Shown: positions 7,574-17,933 of the stretch, one piece after another
Layout: each line of letters begins with the position of its first letter
Position numbering within the stretch: position 1 is the stretch's first letter
NCBI GenBank assembly: GCA_018101195.1
Contig: JACDQH010000003.1
Location: 62,001 to 126,000 of the forward strand
Direction of reading: 5' to 3'
Source of the DNA: Rickettsiaceae bacterium H1
Lineage (GTDB): Bacteria > Pseudomonadota > Alphaproteobacteria > Rickettsiales > Anaplasmataceae
DNA length: 64,000 nucleotides
Program-made: the position numbers and the translations under genes
The notes under the pieces: model-generated
Database searches by the model: none
What the model saw: the letters and a program-made list of their open reading frames with translations, nothing else
Told to the model about the DNA's origin: nothing

Positions 7574-8903
7574 TTCTTTATTCGGCACCGACGGAATAAG
7601 AGGTTTAGCCAATAAATATCCTATCGAACCAATTACAATAATGAAGTTAGGGATAGCGATAGGAAAACCCAAAAGTACCGCTTTAATCGGTAAAGATACC
7701 AGAATCTCCGGTTATATGTTGGAATCGGCACTTACTTCCGGTTTGATTTCAACCGGGACGGATGTAATTTTAGTCGGTCCGATTCCTACTCCGGCAATTG
7801 CAATGCTAACTAAAAATCTCAAAGCTGATATAGGAATTATGATTTCTGCATCTCATAATCCCCATTATGACAATGGTATAAAAATTTTTAACAAATTTGG
7901 AGAAAAACTATCACCGAAAAAAAACAAATCTATCGAGTCACAATTATCACAAGACTTAAATTACAAGCTGATAGGCACTAAATCTTTAGGTAAAGCAAAA
8001 AGATTGGAAGATGCACAACTGCAATATATTAAATTTGTTAAAAATACATTCCCAATAAATTTAAATTTGAAAAATAAAAAAATTGTTATTGATTGTGCAA
8101 ATGGTGCCGCTTATCAAATCGCACCGAAAATATTAACTGAATTAGGAGCAAAAATTATTACTCTTAACACGAAGCCTAACGGGCTAAACATAAATAATAA
8201 ATGTGGAGCTTTATATCCAGAAGTAATTGCAAAAGTAGTATTACAAAATAAAGCCGATATAGGAATAGCATTAGACGGCGACGGGGATAGAGTAACTTTA
8301 TGTGATGAAACCGGAAACGTAATTAACGGCGAACAAATTTTGGCAACGATAGCTAAAATTAAACTTAAAAATAAAAATTTGAAAAATCGCTCCTTGGTCT
8401 CCAATGTAATGGCAAGTATTTCTTTTGAAAATTATTTGAAAGATATAGGAATCAATCTGTTGCGTAGTGACGTCGGAGATCGACATATAGTACATTCAAT
8501 GAAAAAACACAATTGTGAAATCGGAGGAGAACCTTCCGGACATATAATTTTAACCGAATACAATACTACCGCCGACGGAATGGTAGCGGCATTACAGATT
8601 TTATCTGCTATGTGCCTACAAAATAAAACGGCCAGAGAAATTTGTAACGACTTTAAAGCACAACCTTCAATATTAAAAAACGTTAAAAATTATGATACGG
8701 ACATTAATCTACAAAGTGAACAAATTAAAAATATCATCACACATGCAGAACGGGAATTAGGCAAATCGGGAAGATTACTGATTAGAAAATCGGGAACAGA
8801 AAAATTAATCAGAATACTCGCGGAAGGACAAGATATTATACGAGTAAAAAATACTATTAATAATGCCGTTAAAGCATTAGCTGCAGCATCACATGAAAAT
8901 TAA
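7566..8903 (+). CDS. glmM: Phosphoglucosamine mutase
   Basis: Converts glucosamine-6-phosphate to glucosamine-1-phosphate, feeding UDP-GlcNAc for peptidoglycan. The 445 residues match the family. The N-terminus LFGTDGIRG is diagnostic. The catalytic phosphoserine motif SASHNP puts the active Ser at residue 96. The metal-binding loop DGDGDR is at 237-242, and the sugar-binding GGEPSGHII stretch lies near 320. The C-terminal phosphate-binding loop reads RKSGTEKLIR. The start is ATG 7566, overlapping the end of the SurA-like gene by 8 bases, so the two are probably co-transcribed. Presence of glmM with mraY, murD and dapA in the same window argues that some peptidoglycan precursor is made. Confidence 0.96.
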   Translation: MTDSLFGTDGIRGLANKYPIEPITIMKLGIAIGKPKSTALIGKDTRISGYMLESALTSGLISTGTDVILVGPIPTPAIAMLTKNLKADIGIMISASHNPHYDNGIKIFNKFGEKLSPKKNKSIESQLSQDLNYKLIGTKSLGKAKRLEDAQLQYIKFVKNTFPINLNLKNKKIVIDCANGAAYQIAPKILTELGAKIITLNTKPNGLNINNKCGALYPEVIAKVVLQNKADIGIALDGDGDRVTLCDETGNVINGEQILATIAKIKLKNKNLKNRSLVSNVMASISFENYLKDIGINLLRSDVGDRHIVHSMKKHNCEIGGEPSGHIILTEYNTTADGMVAALQILSAMCLQNKTAREICNDFKAQPSILKNVKNYDTDINLQSEQIKNIITHAERELGKSGRLLIRKSGTEKLIRILAEGQDIIRVKNTINNAVKALAAASHEN

Positions 8904-9002
8904 ATCTAATTTACAGCGGTAAAAAACACTTCACTTTACGTTATTTTTTGTTAAACTGAAAAAGAAATTAACACTAATCCAAAATAACACAAACCTTTAC
9001 AT

Positions 9003-10760
9003 TTGATTCGTATGCAATTTAAGGCAAAGTCATTTTTCACAACATCGTTATTAGTGATAATAGCGATTGTCATGGGTTTATCCGGAATTAATCAAGTTTT
9101 CACCGGAAATAATAAATACGTAGCAAAAGTAGGAAAAAGCAAAATCACCCTTGAAGAATATCAAAGAGCATACGATATAGAAAAAACCAATGCACAGAAT
9201 ATGTTTGGAATCAATTTAACCGGCGAACAATTGAAAAATCTTGGATTTAAACAAATAGTGTTGGATAAATTAGTGCAAAACAAATTGTTAGAAAATTTAG
9301 CACACACAATGAATCTTAACGTGAATGATCGAAGCATTAAACAAGCAATAAAACAAATATCTGAATTTCAGGACGAAAATGGTAATTTTAATAAAGAAAA
9401 ATTCTCATCGCTGCTACAAAATAATAACATTAATGAAACGGATTATATAACGTACATTAAAGATTCGATAATAAAAAATTTTATACTCGATTCATTTCAA
9501 TATGTTCCCGGTTCTTACCTTAATCTTGCAGAAAAAATATATAATTACAGATTCGAACAACGAATTGTCGAAATTAGCACTTTTACACCAGAAATGGTAA
9601 AAAATGTTCCCGAACCCACCGAAAAAGAACTTAAAAATTTTTACAACAGCAACCAATATAAATTTCGATTACCCCAACAAAGAAAAGCCGAATATATCGC
9701 TATCAATAAGAGTAATGTGGACAATAACGTTACGATAAACGATGAAGAAGTATCAGATTTACTAAAAAACCAAGAAGAAAGAATCGATATAACGTATACC
9801 GTAGCAAAAAGTGATATCGAAGCTAAAAACATAATTAATAATTTAAAAAAAGAAAATAAAAAAATCTCCGATGTGCACGAACATAAATCAATGAAAAATT
9901 TAAGTAAAAGCATGCTACCGAATGATCTGGAAGAAATTTTTTCTCTAGCAGAAAACGAAATAAGTAAACCTATTAAAGCGAAAAATACCTTTTATCTTTT
10001 CCAGGTAGAGAAAAAATACAAAATAACAGAAGAAGAGAAAAAAAATATAGAATTGGAAATAAGAACGGAATTAGCAAACGGTAAAATCAACGAACGTTTA
10101 GAAGATTTAATTAATACTCTTGAGGAAAAACTTTCATCAAAATTATCCATAACCGAATTAGCAAAAACTTATAATCTGAAAATTAATGAGATCGGACCGA
10201 TTAAACCCGATTATAAGGATCAAAGGTTAGTAAAATTAATTTTTGATTCAAATCAAGAAGAAAATAATCAATTCTTCACCAGCTTTACTAATAATGACGG
10301 TACAGACGAATACTATAACATTCGGGTAAAAGAAATTATCCCGTCAAGATTACAAAAATTTGATGAATGTAAGAGTGAAGTAAAAAAATCTTGGAAATCC
10401 GATTTTATCAATAAAAAGTTATATGAAACGGCAAAAAGCGGCAAACAGTTCAACAAAAAACAAGAAACCATAGTAAGAACAAAAGTAGCATATATCGAAT
10501 CGCCTAAACAAAATTATCCGGAAAACTTTGTCAACCAAATCTTTGATCTTTCACCAGGTCAATCTACCTCTCCTGTCGAATATAAAAAAGATAATATAAT
10601 GATCGGTAAGTTAGTTAAAATCAATTCTCCGAAAAAAAATGAAGTGATCAAAAAAGAAATCGAAGAAGAAATAAAAAAGGCCCTCATTCAAGGAATATAT
10701 AGCGAACTCAAACACTATTTACATAATAAATTCACAGTTGCAGTTAATGAAAAACAATAA
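9003..10760 (+). CDS. PpiD-like membrane-anchored periplasmic chaperone (SurA_N family)
   Basis: A 585-residue protein with the PpiD layout. There is a short cytoplasmic N-terminus, one membrane helix at about residues 12-30 (TTSLLVIIAIVMGLSGINQVF), and then YVAKVGKSKITLEEYQRAYD, the SurA/PpiD N-terminal domain. A long periplasmic Lys/Asn/Glu-rich region follows, with a parvulin-like segment that is too divergent to call active. PpiD assists proteins leaving the Sec translocon. The annotated start is TTG 9003; ATG 9012 three codons later is equally possible and would be my second choice. The gene ends 215 bases before the decayed nuclease. Alternative name: peptidylprolyl isomerase. Confidence 0.8.
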   Translation: MIRMQFKAKSFFTTSLLVIIAIVMGLSGINQVFTGNNKYVAKVGKSKITLEEYQRAYDIEKTNAQNMFGINLTGEQLKNLGFKQIVLDKLVQNKLLENLAHTMNLNVNDRSIKQAIKQISEFQDENGNFNKEKFSSLLQNNNINETDYITYIKDSIIKNFILDSFQYVPGSYLNLAEKIYNYRFEQRIVEISTFTPEMVKNVPEPTEKELKNFYNSNQYKFRLPQQRKAEYIAINKSNVDNNVTINDEEVSDLLKNQEERIDITYTVAKSDIEAKNIINNLKKENKKISDVHEHKSMKNLSKSMLPNDLEEIFSLAENEISKPIKAKNTFYLFQVEKKYKITEEEKKNIELEIRTELANGKINERLEDLINTLEEKLSSKLSITELAKTYNLKINEIGPIKPDYKDQRLVKLIFDSNQEENNQFFTSFTNNDGTDEYYNIRVKEIIPSRLQKFDECKSEVKKSWKSDFINKKLYETAKSGKQFNKKQETIVRTKVAYIESPKQNYPENFVNQIFDLSPGQSTSPVEYKKDNIMIGKLVKINSPKKNEVIKKEIEEEIKKALIQGIYSELKHYLHNKFTVAVNEKQ

Positions 10761-10837
10761 GGAAAAAAATAATTTTTTTCTTGTAATTTAAAGAAATAAA
10801 TATTATTACTTATTCTTTGACAAGGAGGAAAATTTAA

Positions 10838-11594
10838 TGTAATTTTAATTCAAAACTAGAAGCACGTTACGGAGTTCCCGCAGCAGATCAGATAATAATT
10901 AATAAATCTTACATACTGGGCTATTCCTATTATTTTCGCCAAGCAAAATGGGTTTTAGAAATTATAAACCAAGCAATTGATCCCGATGAAGGAGTTTGGA
11001 CGCATAGGAACGTTTCGTCCTGACTATCGCATACCAGAAATGTTTCAGGCAGATTTAGCCAATTATAAAGATTCGGGATACGACCGTGGTCATCTGGCTG
11101 CTAGTAGTGATCAACAAGAAACAAAATTTCAAAATAGTGAAACATTTTTGCTATCTAATACGTGTCCACAAAAACCAAATTTTAATCGTATTCTTTGGAG
11201 AGAATTAGAATACGCAATAAAAGATTTGGATAAAAGAGAAGAAATACTCAAAACATACGTTGTTTCAGGGCCTATATTTTGTTTTGAAGATTCTATTAAG
11301 TTTATCGGTCTGCAAGATAAATCAAATATCGGTATACCCATACCTAGTGCTTTCTTTAAGTCAATGCTCACTGAAGATATCAAGGGAAGACTTAACATAT
11401 GGTCATTTATAATGCCCAATAAAGAATCAAACAAATCCCCAAGTGAATTTCGAGTACCAACTAAAAAAGTAGAGCGATACGCAGGGATAAAACTATGGAG
11501 CACTCTACAAGGAAGTAAAATAGAAAAAGACAAAGAAACGGTAAAAGATATGTGGGAATACACTTATGAACAACCAGAATGGGCAAAAAAATAA
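10838..11594 (+). pseudogene. EndoG/NUC1-type DNA/RNA non-specific endonuclease, frameshifted
   Basis: The largest open piece (10977-11594, 205 residues) carries the beta-beta-alpha-metal nuclease core. GSGYDRGHLA contains the general-base His of the DRGH motif, and SNTCPQKPNFNRILWRELE contains the metal-binding Asn. Upstream in another frame (about 10845-11015) is the expected N-terminal domain: RYGVPAADQIIINKSYILGY and QAKWVLEIINQA, as in mitochondrial/bacterial EndoG. A strong AAGGAGG site precedes ATG 10838, but that ATG is followed at once by TAA. Two shifts are therefore needed to rebuild the gene, one at the second codon and one near 10980-11010. The nuclease core residues are intact, so loss is recent. 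A truncated product from TTG 10977 is conceivable but would lack the N-terminal strands. Confidence 0.7.
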
Positions 11595-11693
11595 GCTTAT
11601 TAAAGTTACCACCACCTATAGTAAATCTAAGTTAATATTATTTGTAATTTAGGTTTACTCTTTTACCGAACAAAAACCTTTTCTATAAAATAT

Positions 11694-12095
11694 TTACCAA
11701 GCTGCATCAATTTTACTTTCATTCACCGTTAAATCATACTCGGAAAAAAATCTCATTTGAGCCTCGGTTAAATCGTGAGCAACAATTATACCGGCAAACT
11801 CATAATTACTTTTTAATAAAGAATTGTGTAACCAATAATTTCCGTTTAAACCACAAAGTAACGGACACCCTATCATATTAATGGTAACCAAAGAATATTC
11901 GGAAATATAACCGCTCTGAAATAATAATTCCGTAAGTAATATTGTAAGAAATAATAAAAAAGACATAAAATAAAGCCTGTTATATAATGTCCATAAAATG
12001 GTAAATACTAATGCTCGAAATGAAAAACCGTCTTTTACGAAAACTGTTTTCTCTAAATTATTATCTTGTGGCACAAAAACCAAAAATTGTTTCAT
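11694..12095 (-). CDS. DUF2628-type small membrane protein
   Basis: A 133-residue protein whose sequence follows the alphaproteobacterial DUF2628 pattern as I know it. A short N-terminal strand (MKQFLVFVPQ) leads to the conserved VFVKDGFSFRALVFTILW segment, then two hydrophobic helices around residues 37-70. A GLNGNYWLHNSL stretch and a C-terminal GIIVAHDLTEAQMRFF segment follow. The role of the family is not known; an inner-membrane location is inferred. The open frame continues upstream to 12299 into aroA, but ATG 12095 gives the family's N-terminus and is chosen. It is divergent from aroA (starts 55 bases apart), so the short spacer probably holds both promoters. Confidence 0.7.
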   Translation of the reverse strand: MKQFLVFVPQDNNLEKTVFVKDGFSFRALVFTILWTLYNRLYFMSFLLFLTILLTELLFQSGYISEYSLVTINMIGCPLLCGLNGNYWLHNSLLKSNYEFAGIIVAHDLTEAQMRFFSEYDLTVNESKIDAAW

Positions 12096-12150
12096 ACGGG
12101 ATGTAATTAGTATAAACTCATTCTTTATAACATAAAACAATAATTTTAAA

Positions 12151-13446
12151 ATGGTAATAAAACCGATATCGGGTGAATTTATTATTCCTGGAGATAAATC
12201 CATATCACATAGAGCATTAATTCTTGCATCACAAACCATAGGACAAACAACAATAAATAATTTATCTACGGGAAAAGACGTATTACGTACGATTAGCACT
12301 TTAAAAAAGCTAGGTATTCGAATAAAGAATAAAGATAAACAAATATATGAAGTTTCAGGAGTCGGAGTGGGAGGATTATCCGCACCAAACGATATTTTGA
12401 ATATGGGAAATTCAGGAACTTCAGCACGTTTAATTACAGGTCTTATATCTACTTATCCTTTTACTACATTTATTACAGGTGATAGAAGCTTAAGAAATCG
12501 GTCGATGAATCATGTTACCACAGCATTAAGAAAAATGTGTGTTGATTTTATGGGAGAAAAAATGCCATTAGCAATAATAGGATCGGGAGATACAATACCT
12601 ATAGAATACGAATTACCTATTTCTTCTGCCCAATTAAAATCAGCAATTTTATTTGCTGCTCTAAACACTCAGGGCATCAGTACAATTATAGAGCCAATGC
12701 CGTTTTCTCGCGATCATACCGAAATTATGCTAAAAAATTTAGGAGCAAATTTAAAAATTGAACATAATGATGATTACAAGAAAATAACGTTAGAAGGTCA
12801 ACCAGAGCTTTTCTCGATTGGTGAGATGTTTGTGCCGTCCGATACGTCATCTGCCGCTTTCTTAATTGCTGCTGCAATAATTGTACCAGATTCCGATATT
12901 CTTATTAAAAATGTTTGTATTAATCAGACTCGAATTGGCTTTTACGAAATTGCTCGAAAAATGGGTGCTAATATTACATTTGAAAATAACAAAACAATTA
13001 TGGGAGAAAAAGTAGCAGATATCAGAGCAAAATATAGCAAACTAAAAGGAATTGATATTCCAAGTAATAAAGTTCCTGCTACTATAGACGAATTTCCTAT
13101 TTTATCGATACTTGCAGCATATGCCCAAGGGGTAACAAAAATGTCCAGTTTAAGCGAGTTGAGAAACAAGGAAAGCGACAGAATAAATGCTATCGTTACC
13201 GGACTCAAAGCATGTGGGGTAAACGTAAGTGAAAACAATGACCGTATCACTATAAAAGGATATGAAAATGTCACAGGAGGTTGCAAAATCAAATCATTTC
13301 AAGATCATAGAATTGCCATGTCATTTATGGTGTGCGACTTAGCATCAGAAAAAGCAATAAAAGTAGATAATATTTCTATGATTAAATCAAGCTTTCCAGA
13401 ATTTTTGGATTTTATAAAAACACAAAAAAATATTACGGAGCATTAA
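12151..13446 (+). CDS. aroA: 3-phosphoshikimate 1-carboxyvinyltransferase (EPSP synthase)
   Basis: Transfers enolpyruvate from PEP to shikimate-3-phosphate, step six of the shikimate pathway toward chorismate. 431 residues, normal for the family. The N-terminal [12 protein letters not shown] (catalytic Lys at 16) is diagnostic. [14 protein letters not shown] near 86-99, the PEP-binding [13 protein letters not shown] stretch, and RDHTEIML near 190 follow in order. [18 protein letters not shown] and the C-terminal [10 protein letters not shown] are also present. Start ATG 12151. The 3' end overlaps the convergent mnmG by 14 bases. Many relatives in Anaplasmataceae keep few aromatic pathway genes, so chorismate here may serve folate and ubiquinone. 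Confidence 0.96.
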   Translation: MVIKPISGEFIIPGDKSISHRALILASQTIGQTTINNLSTGKDVLRTISTLKKLGIRIKNKDKQIYEVSGVGVGGLSAPNDILNMGNSGTSARLITGLISTYPFTTFITGDRSLRNRSMNHVTTALRKMCVDFMGEKMPLAIIGSGDTIPIEYELPISSAQLKSAILFAALNTQGISTIIEPMPFSRDHTEIMLKNLGANLKIEHNDDYKKITLEGQPELFSIGEMFVPSDTSSAAFLIAAAIIVPDSDILIKNVCINQTRIGFYEIARKMGANITFENNKTIMGEKVADIRAKYSKLKGIDIPSNKVPATIDEFPILSILAAYAQGVTKMSSLSELRNKESDRINAIVTGLKACGVNVSENNDRITIKGYENVTGGCKIKSFQDHRIAMSFMVCDLASEKAIKVDNISMIKSSFPEFLDFIKTQKNITEH

Positions 13447-15307
13447 CGGATAATTCTGATAAATTTCTCCGATGACGCAAATATACCAATATGCAAGCAA
13501 TAGCCGCAGGAGTGATTCCAGGTATCCTTTTAGCCATTCCTATGGTTTTCGGTCTGATATACTGCAATTTTTCCTTAACTTCGGCAGAAAGGCTGTTTAA
13601 ACTAAAATAATCGATATTACTTGGGATAGTAATGTTTTCTTCTTCATAAAACAGCTTGACATCTGCTTCCTGCCTTTTTAAATAAGGCTTATATTTTCCT
13701 TCTATTTCTACTTGCTCAGATATATCGAAATCATAATTAAATTTAGTATCAGATAATTTTTCTAAAGTTTTCACATTAATTCCCGGATAACTTAAAAGAT
13801 CAAAATAGCTTTTTTTTGCTCCATCTTGCGCAATTTTTATATTATGCTTTTGTAATTTACCGGGAGTTATTACACGACTTTCTAAGAATGATGTCAATTG
13901 CTTGATTTCTTCCTCTTTTTGCTTTAATAACTTAAATCGTTTCAATGAAACCAATCCTGCTTTGTACCCCCTTTCCGTTAACCTTCTGTCAGCATTATCA
14001 GAGCGTAAGCTTATTCTATATTCCGCACGCGAAGTAAAAAGTCGATAAGGTTCGTCATTTGTCCCGAGCAATACCAAGTCATCTATCATCACTCCTATAT
14101 ATCCTTCCAAACGATCGATAACAAAATCATCATCGGCAGTTAACGAGATCGCGGCATTAGCTCCCGCTATCAATCCTTGTCCTGCCGCCTCTTCATAACC
14201 AGTAGTACCGTTAATTTGACCAGCAAAATACAGTCCTGAAATTTTTTTGGTTTCCAAGGTATGATAAATCTCTCTTGGGTCAACATAATCATATTCGATT
14301 GCATATCCATACTGCAAAATTTTTACCTTTTCCAGGCCTTTTATCGAGTGCACCAAATTTTCTTGAATATTTTCGGGTAACGAAGTAGAAATACCGTTCG
14401 GGTATATAATTTCATTTCCCAATCCTTCTGGCTCTAAAAATATCTGGTGCTGATTTTGTCCGGCAAATCTAACGATTTTATCCTCGATAGACGGACAATA
14501 TCTAGGTCCTTTACTTTTTAAATTACCGAAATACATTGCCGATTTATCGATATTATCTCCAATGATTTTATGAGTATGTTCGTTAGTGTGAGTAATATAA
14601 CAATCAATTTGTGAAACGGTAACTTCTCTATTTAAATAAGAAAACGGCTTCGGAGGAATTTCTCCCGATTGCTTGGCAAGCATACTCCATTTAACGGTAT
14701 TACCGTCCAATCTTGGCGGAGTTCCCGTTTTCATTCTACCCAATTTGAATCTATGTCTTGCTAAAGTATTTGCCAGACCGATAGACGATCGTTCATTGAT
14801 TCTACCTGCAGAAATTTGCTTCGAACCAATATGAATCGTTCCCTTTAAAAAAGTTCCGGTAGTTAGAACAACTTTATACGCACTAATCTTGTTTTGTTCA
14901 CTTGTTATTACTCCTGTTACTTGAGAGTTTTCAATAATCAAATCTTCTATGATAGCTTCCAGAACATTTAGATTCGGATAATTTAAAATAATGTTCTGCA
15001 TATTTTCACGATAAAGCTTTCTGTCCGCTTGCGCTCTCGGCCCCCATACTGCCGGCCCTTTACTTCGATTTAATACTTTCGAGTGTATGCTGGACTTATC
15101 TATAACTACTCCCATTAAACCGTCAAGAGCATCTACTTCACGTGCAACAGTACCTTTTGCTACTCCTCCTATCGCCGGGTTACAAGACATTTCGCCGATA
15201 GTGGAAATTTTTCCGGTAATAAGTAAAGTAGAAGCCCCTATTCTTGCAGAAGCTGCCGCCGCTTCACACCCGGCATGTCCTCCACCTATTACTATTACAT
15301 CATACAT
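13433..15307 (-). CDS. mnmG: tRNA uridine-5-carboxymethylaminomethyl modification enzyme, FAD subunit
   Basis: With MnmE it installs the carboxymethylaminomethyl group on U34 of certain tRNAs. From ATG 15307 the protein has 624 residues, as usual. It opens with the FAD-binding [28 protein letters not shown] near 45-56, a [15 protein letters not shown] segment, and [20 protein letters not shown] near 370-390 follow, and it ends in the MnmE/tRNA-binding helical domain with the family's [16 protein letters not shown]. The frame is open 11 codons further to 15340, but the family start is MYDVIV. Convergent with aroA. Confidence 0.96.
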   Translation of the reverse strand: MYDVIVIGGGHAGCEAAAASARIGASTLLITGKISTIGEMSCNPAIGGVAKGTVAREVDALDGLMGVVIDKSSIHSKVLNRSKGPAVWGPRAQADRKLYRENMQNIILNYPNLNVLEAIIEDLIIENSQVTGVITSEQNKISAYKVVLTTGTFLKGTIHIGSKQISAGRINERSSIGLANTLARHRFKLGRMKTGTPPRLDGNTVKWSMLAKQSGEIPPKPFSYLNREVTVSQIDCYITHTNEHTHKIIGDNIDKSAMYFGNLKSKGPRYCPSIEDKIVRFAGQNQHQIFLEPEGLGNEIIYPNGISTSLPENIQENLVHSIKGLEKVKILQYGYAIEYDYVDPREIYHTLETKKISGLYFAGQINGTTGYEEAAGQGLIAGANAAISLTADDDFVIDRLEGYIGVMIDDLVLLGTNDEPYRLFTSRAEYRISLRSDNADRRLTERGYKAGLVSLKRFKLLKQKEEEIKQLTSFLESRVITPGKLQKHNIKIAQDGAKKSYFDLLSYPGINVKTLEKLSDTKFNYDFDISEQVEIEGKYKPYLKRQEADVKLFYEEENITIPSNIDYFSLNSLSAEVKEKLQYIRPKTIGMAKRIPGITPAAIACILVYLRHRRNLSELSVNAP

Positions 15308-15414
15308 AAGATTTATTATTATATAATTTTTGGGGAACAAACTCTATAAAGAATAACAATATTTTTTACTTGATTTCGCATTATTTAATATAATCAATAC
15401 TATTTTTAGTAAAA

Positions 15415-16400
15415 ATTATTATGGTTTGGTAGAGCAACAAATACAAAGTACGATAACTTAACAAAATCAATAAAAAACGGCGATCTTAATTTGCTGAAAC
15501 AAAAATTATCATTTTCCAATGTTATTGTAGATCTTAACAAAAGAATCGGTGATCTTAAAACAACAGCATCACATCATGCAATAAGTGAACAAGGTAAAGA
15601 ATTTCTTGAATTTTTATTACAAAAAAGATCACGTGACAGCAAATTTAACATGAAAAACTTCTGTGGCAGGAATCCTTTATTTGAGATTGCGTAACAAAAT
15701 AAAAAAAAATTTGTAAAGATTATACTCTCATTTATTTCTAAAATAGAAATTTTATCAACCATAAGGCTTCATTTTGAAAAAGATTTACCATCTAATGATT
15801 CAGGCGGGCCAATCATTAATTTCAAAAGAAAAGTCACTAAGGAAAAATCTTGATGATGAAATACTGAACATTATTAAGTGGGATAATGTTGGAATTAAGA
15901 AGCAAAAAAGTTAGACGATAAGTTAGTAATAGCATACATAATAATGATGCTTCGGAAGTAAAAAATTATTAGAGCAATGAGTAAGGATTCGTGCAAAAAG
16001 ATCAACATGGTAATAACATTATACGTATTACTGCATGGAACGACAATGCAAACATTATGAATCACGCAATCGACAAATGTTCGTTAAAAATTGCTAATGA
16101 AAAAACGAGCAAGGGGATACACGATTGCACGTTGCTATAATACGTCAACATGATTACATTGTTAATTCCTTAGTCAACAAGTCGAAATGCCAGTTGGTGT
16201 GAAAATAAAAATGGTAACACGCCCCTTGCCTTAGAGAACAATGAATGTAACCCATACATTATTTCTTTATTAAAAAAGGTACTATATTATGAAAAAAACA
16301 TAGCAACCGTCATTATAAAGGAAATTCAAAAAATTATTCCTTTATAAGTACGGTTAGACAATTTGGAAAACGAAATTCGAAAAATGGGCTTATAAAAGTT
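15415..16400 (+). pseudogene. Decayed ankyrin-repeat gene
   Basis: No long open frame remains, but ankyrin-type segments can be read in different plus-strand frames. Near 15560-15690 there is a helix pair (GKEFLEFLLQKR) followed by KNFCGRNPLFEIA. Near 15990-16070 KDQHGNNIIRITAWNDNANIM occurs. Near 16115-16175 the classic TRLHVAIIRQHDYIVNSLV is present. Near 16210-16280 KNGNTPLALENNE then YIISLLK appears. Several stops and shifts separate them. The layout and composition match the intact ankyrin gene just downstream (16706-17797), so this is probably a dead tandem relative. The exact borders are approximate. Confidence 0.7.
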
Positions 16401-16705
16401 CCACTCCAAATCACACTTTTTATTGAATAATGGTGGGATAATATCATGGTCTTATCGTGCTATTTTCATAAAAGCTATTGCTACCATATGCATCATGCAC
16501 AAGGTATGAATCTTCTAGAATAATTCCTATAAAAATAAAACATACTAAGTTGTTTTTTAACTGAGGAATTTAACACTAATAAACAAACGACAACTAAGTA
16601 ATAAAAGTAATATACAAAGGGTTTATTTTGAAATTTAAAGTAAATTATAGTAATTCGATATATTTTATAGTTAAATAAATATTAATTATTAATAAGAAAG
16701 TATTT

Positions 16706-17797
16706 ATGCAAAGAAATATAGATTTAAATGAACAATTACTAGTAGCAGTAGAGATTGGTAACTATCAAGAAGTAGAGTCGTTGTTAAGCAAGGGAGCTGA
16801 GATTAATTACTATGACTATAACTACTACACTCCATTACATTTAGCAGCACAAGACAATCATGTCGATATTGCTAAGTTATTGTTAGATAAAGGAGCAAAA
16901 TTTATGTTTCACAGTCTGTGGGAAACACCTTTAACCATTGCAATAAGAAACTCTAATTTGGAGATTGCGAGATTGTTCCTTAATCAGGCTAATAAATTGA
17001 AGCTTTCTTTTCCAAAGAATCAAAAACAGGAATTATTTGATCAATTCAGAAAAGTGGCAAATGTTAGGGAAGACAACAAGTTGTCATTAATTGTCAATTT
17101 ATCTGATTCAACCCGTAAGACGGAATTGCACAAAGCAATAGATGTTAAAAATATAAAAATTGTTAAATTACTATTAGACAGCGGAGCATTAATTAATGCG
17201 AAAGACCAATTTGGCGGCAAGCCATTGCATTATTCAGTACTTAAACAAACAAAAGAAATTACTCGGTTGTTGTTAGAGTACGGGGCAGATGTTAATCTGG
17301 GAGATAATGGAAGAACAACAGTATTACATTTTGCAGCAAAACAAGGGAATGAAGAAACAGTTCAATTGTTATTAGAGCATGGAGCAGATGTTAATCTGCA
17401 GGATGGTGAAGGAAAAACAGCATTACATTATGCAGCAAAAAGTGGATACAAAGAAATTGTAGGGCAAATCATTTCATTCATTATTCGTAACGAAGGTATA
17501 GAACAAGCAAAACTTTATTTTCTAGCTGATGTTTCTCGATATAATTGGTGCACAAAATTAATTAAAAAAGGCCTATCGTTCAAGAATGACAGCTTAATCA
17601 ATTGTGCCTTATTCACCATGTTGGAATATGATAAAGATAGTTTAGAAGAATGCCGTGAAAACTTTTTATTATCAACGAAAGTAAACGATGCTTATAATTT
17701 TGCCACTCAACTTGCCAATGCAGGAATAGTGAATTCTTTTTTAAGTTTGGCAACAGCAAAACCATTAGAAGTTACACCAAGAAGAACGGCTCAATAA
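16706..17797 (+). CDS. Ankyrin-repeat protein, candidate host-interaction protein
   Basis: A 363-residue protein with about six or seven ankyrin repeats. Clear ones begin near residue 43 (TPLHLAAQDNHVDIAKLLLDKGA), near 76 (TPLTIAIRNSNLEIARLFL), near 143 (TELHKAIDVKNIKIVKLLLDSGA), then PLHYSVLKQTKEITRLLLEYGA, VLHFAAKQGNEETVQLLLEHGA and ALHYAAKSGYKEIV. The fourth to sixth are spaced by the usual ~33 residues with DVNL joints. There is no signal peptide or membrane helix. The last 100 residues are not ankyrin and are unrecognised. In Rickettsiales such proteins are often type IV secretion substrates; that is inference here. A good terminator follows at 17830. Confidence 0.88.
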   Translation: MQRNIDLNEQLLVAVEIGNYQEVESLLSKGAEINYYDYNYYTPLHLAAQDNHVDIAKLLLDKGAKFMFHSLWETPLTIAIRNSNLEIARLFLNQANKLKLSFPKNQKQELFDQFRKVANVREDNKLSLIVNLSDSTRKTELHKAIDVKNIKIVKLLLDSGALINAKDQFGGKPLHYSVLKQTKEITRLLLEYGADVNLGDNGRTTVLHFAAKQGNEETVQLLLEHGADVNLQDGEGKTALHYAAKSGYKEIVGQIISFIIRNEGIEQAKLYFLADVSRYNWCTKLIKKGLSFKNDSLINCALFTMLEYDKDSLEECRENFLLSTKVNDAYNFATQLANAGIVNSFLSLATAKPLEVTPRRTAQ

Positions 17798-17829
17798 TTT
17801 CTTGTTCTGTTTCAGACCATAATTTTCTT

Positions 17830-17868
17830 CTAAGTACCATTTTGCTGTCGGTACTTAGGATTTTTTTT
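17830..17868 (+). terminator. Rho-independent terminator after the ankyrin gene
   Basis: A perfect 9-base stem (CTAAGTACC at 17830-17838 with GGTACTTAG at 17850-17858) and an 11-base loop are followed by a run of eight T at 17861-17868. It lies 33 bases after the ankyrin stop and ends that transcript. The other strand lacks a comparable T run, so it probably works mainly for the plus strand. Confidence 0.85.
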
Positions 17869-17933
17869 GCTTATATCAAATATTTTAACTTCATTATTTA
17901 GCTTAAGACAAAACAGTAAGCAATAATTTAAAG

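Noticed and set aside
10761..10784. A/T hairpin after the PpiD-like gene as a terminator
   Set aside because: The stem is almost only A-T pairs with a bulge, which is common by chance in this composition.
12096..12299. N-terminal extension of the DUF2628-type gene to 12299
   Set aside because: It would run through the start of aroA on the other strand, and the extra residues do not match the family; ATG 12095 gives the normal N-terminus.
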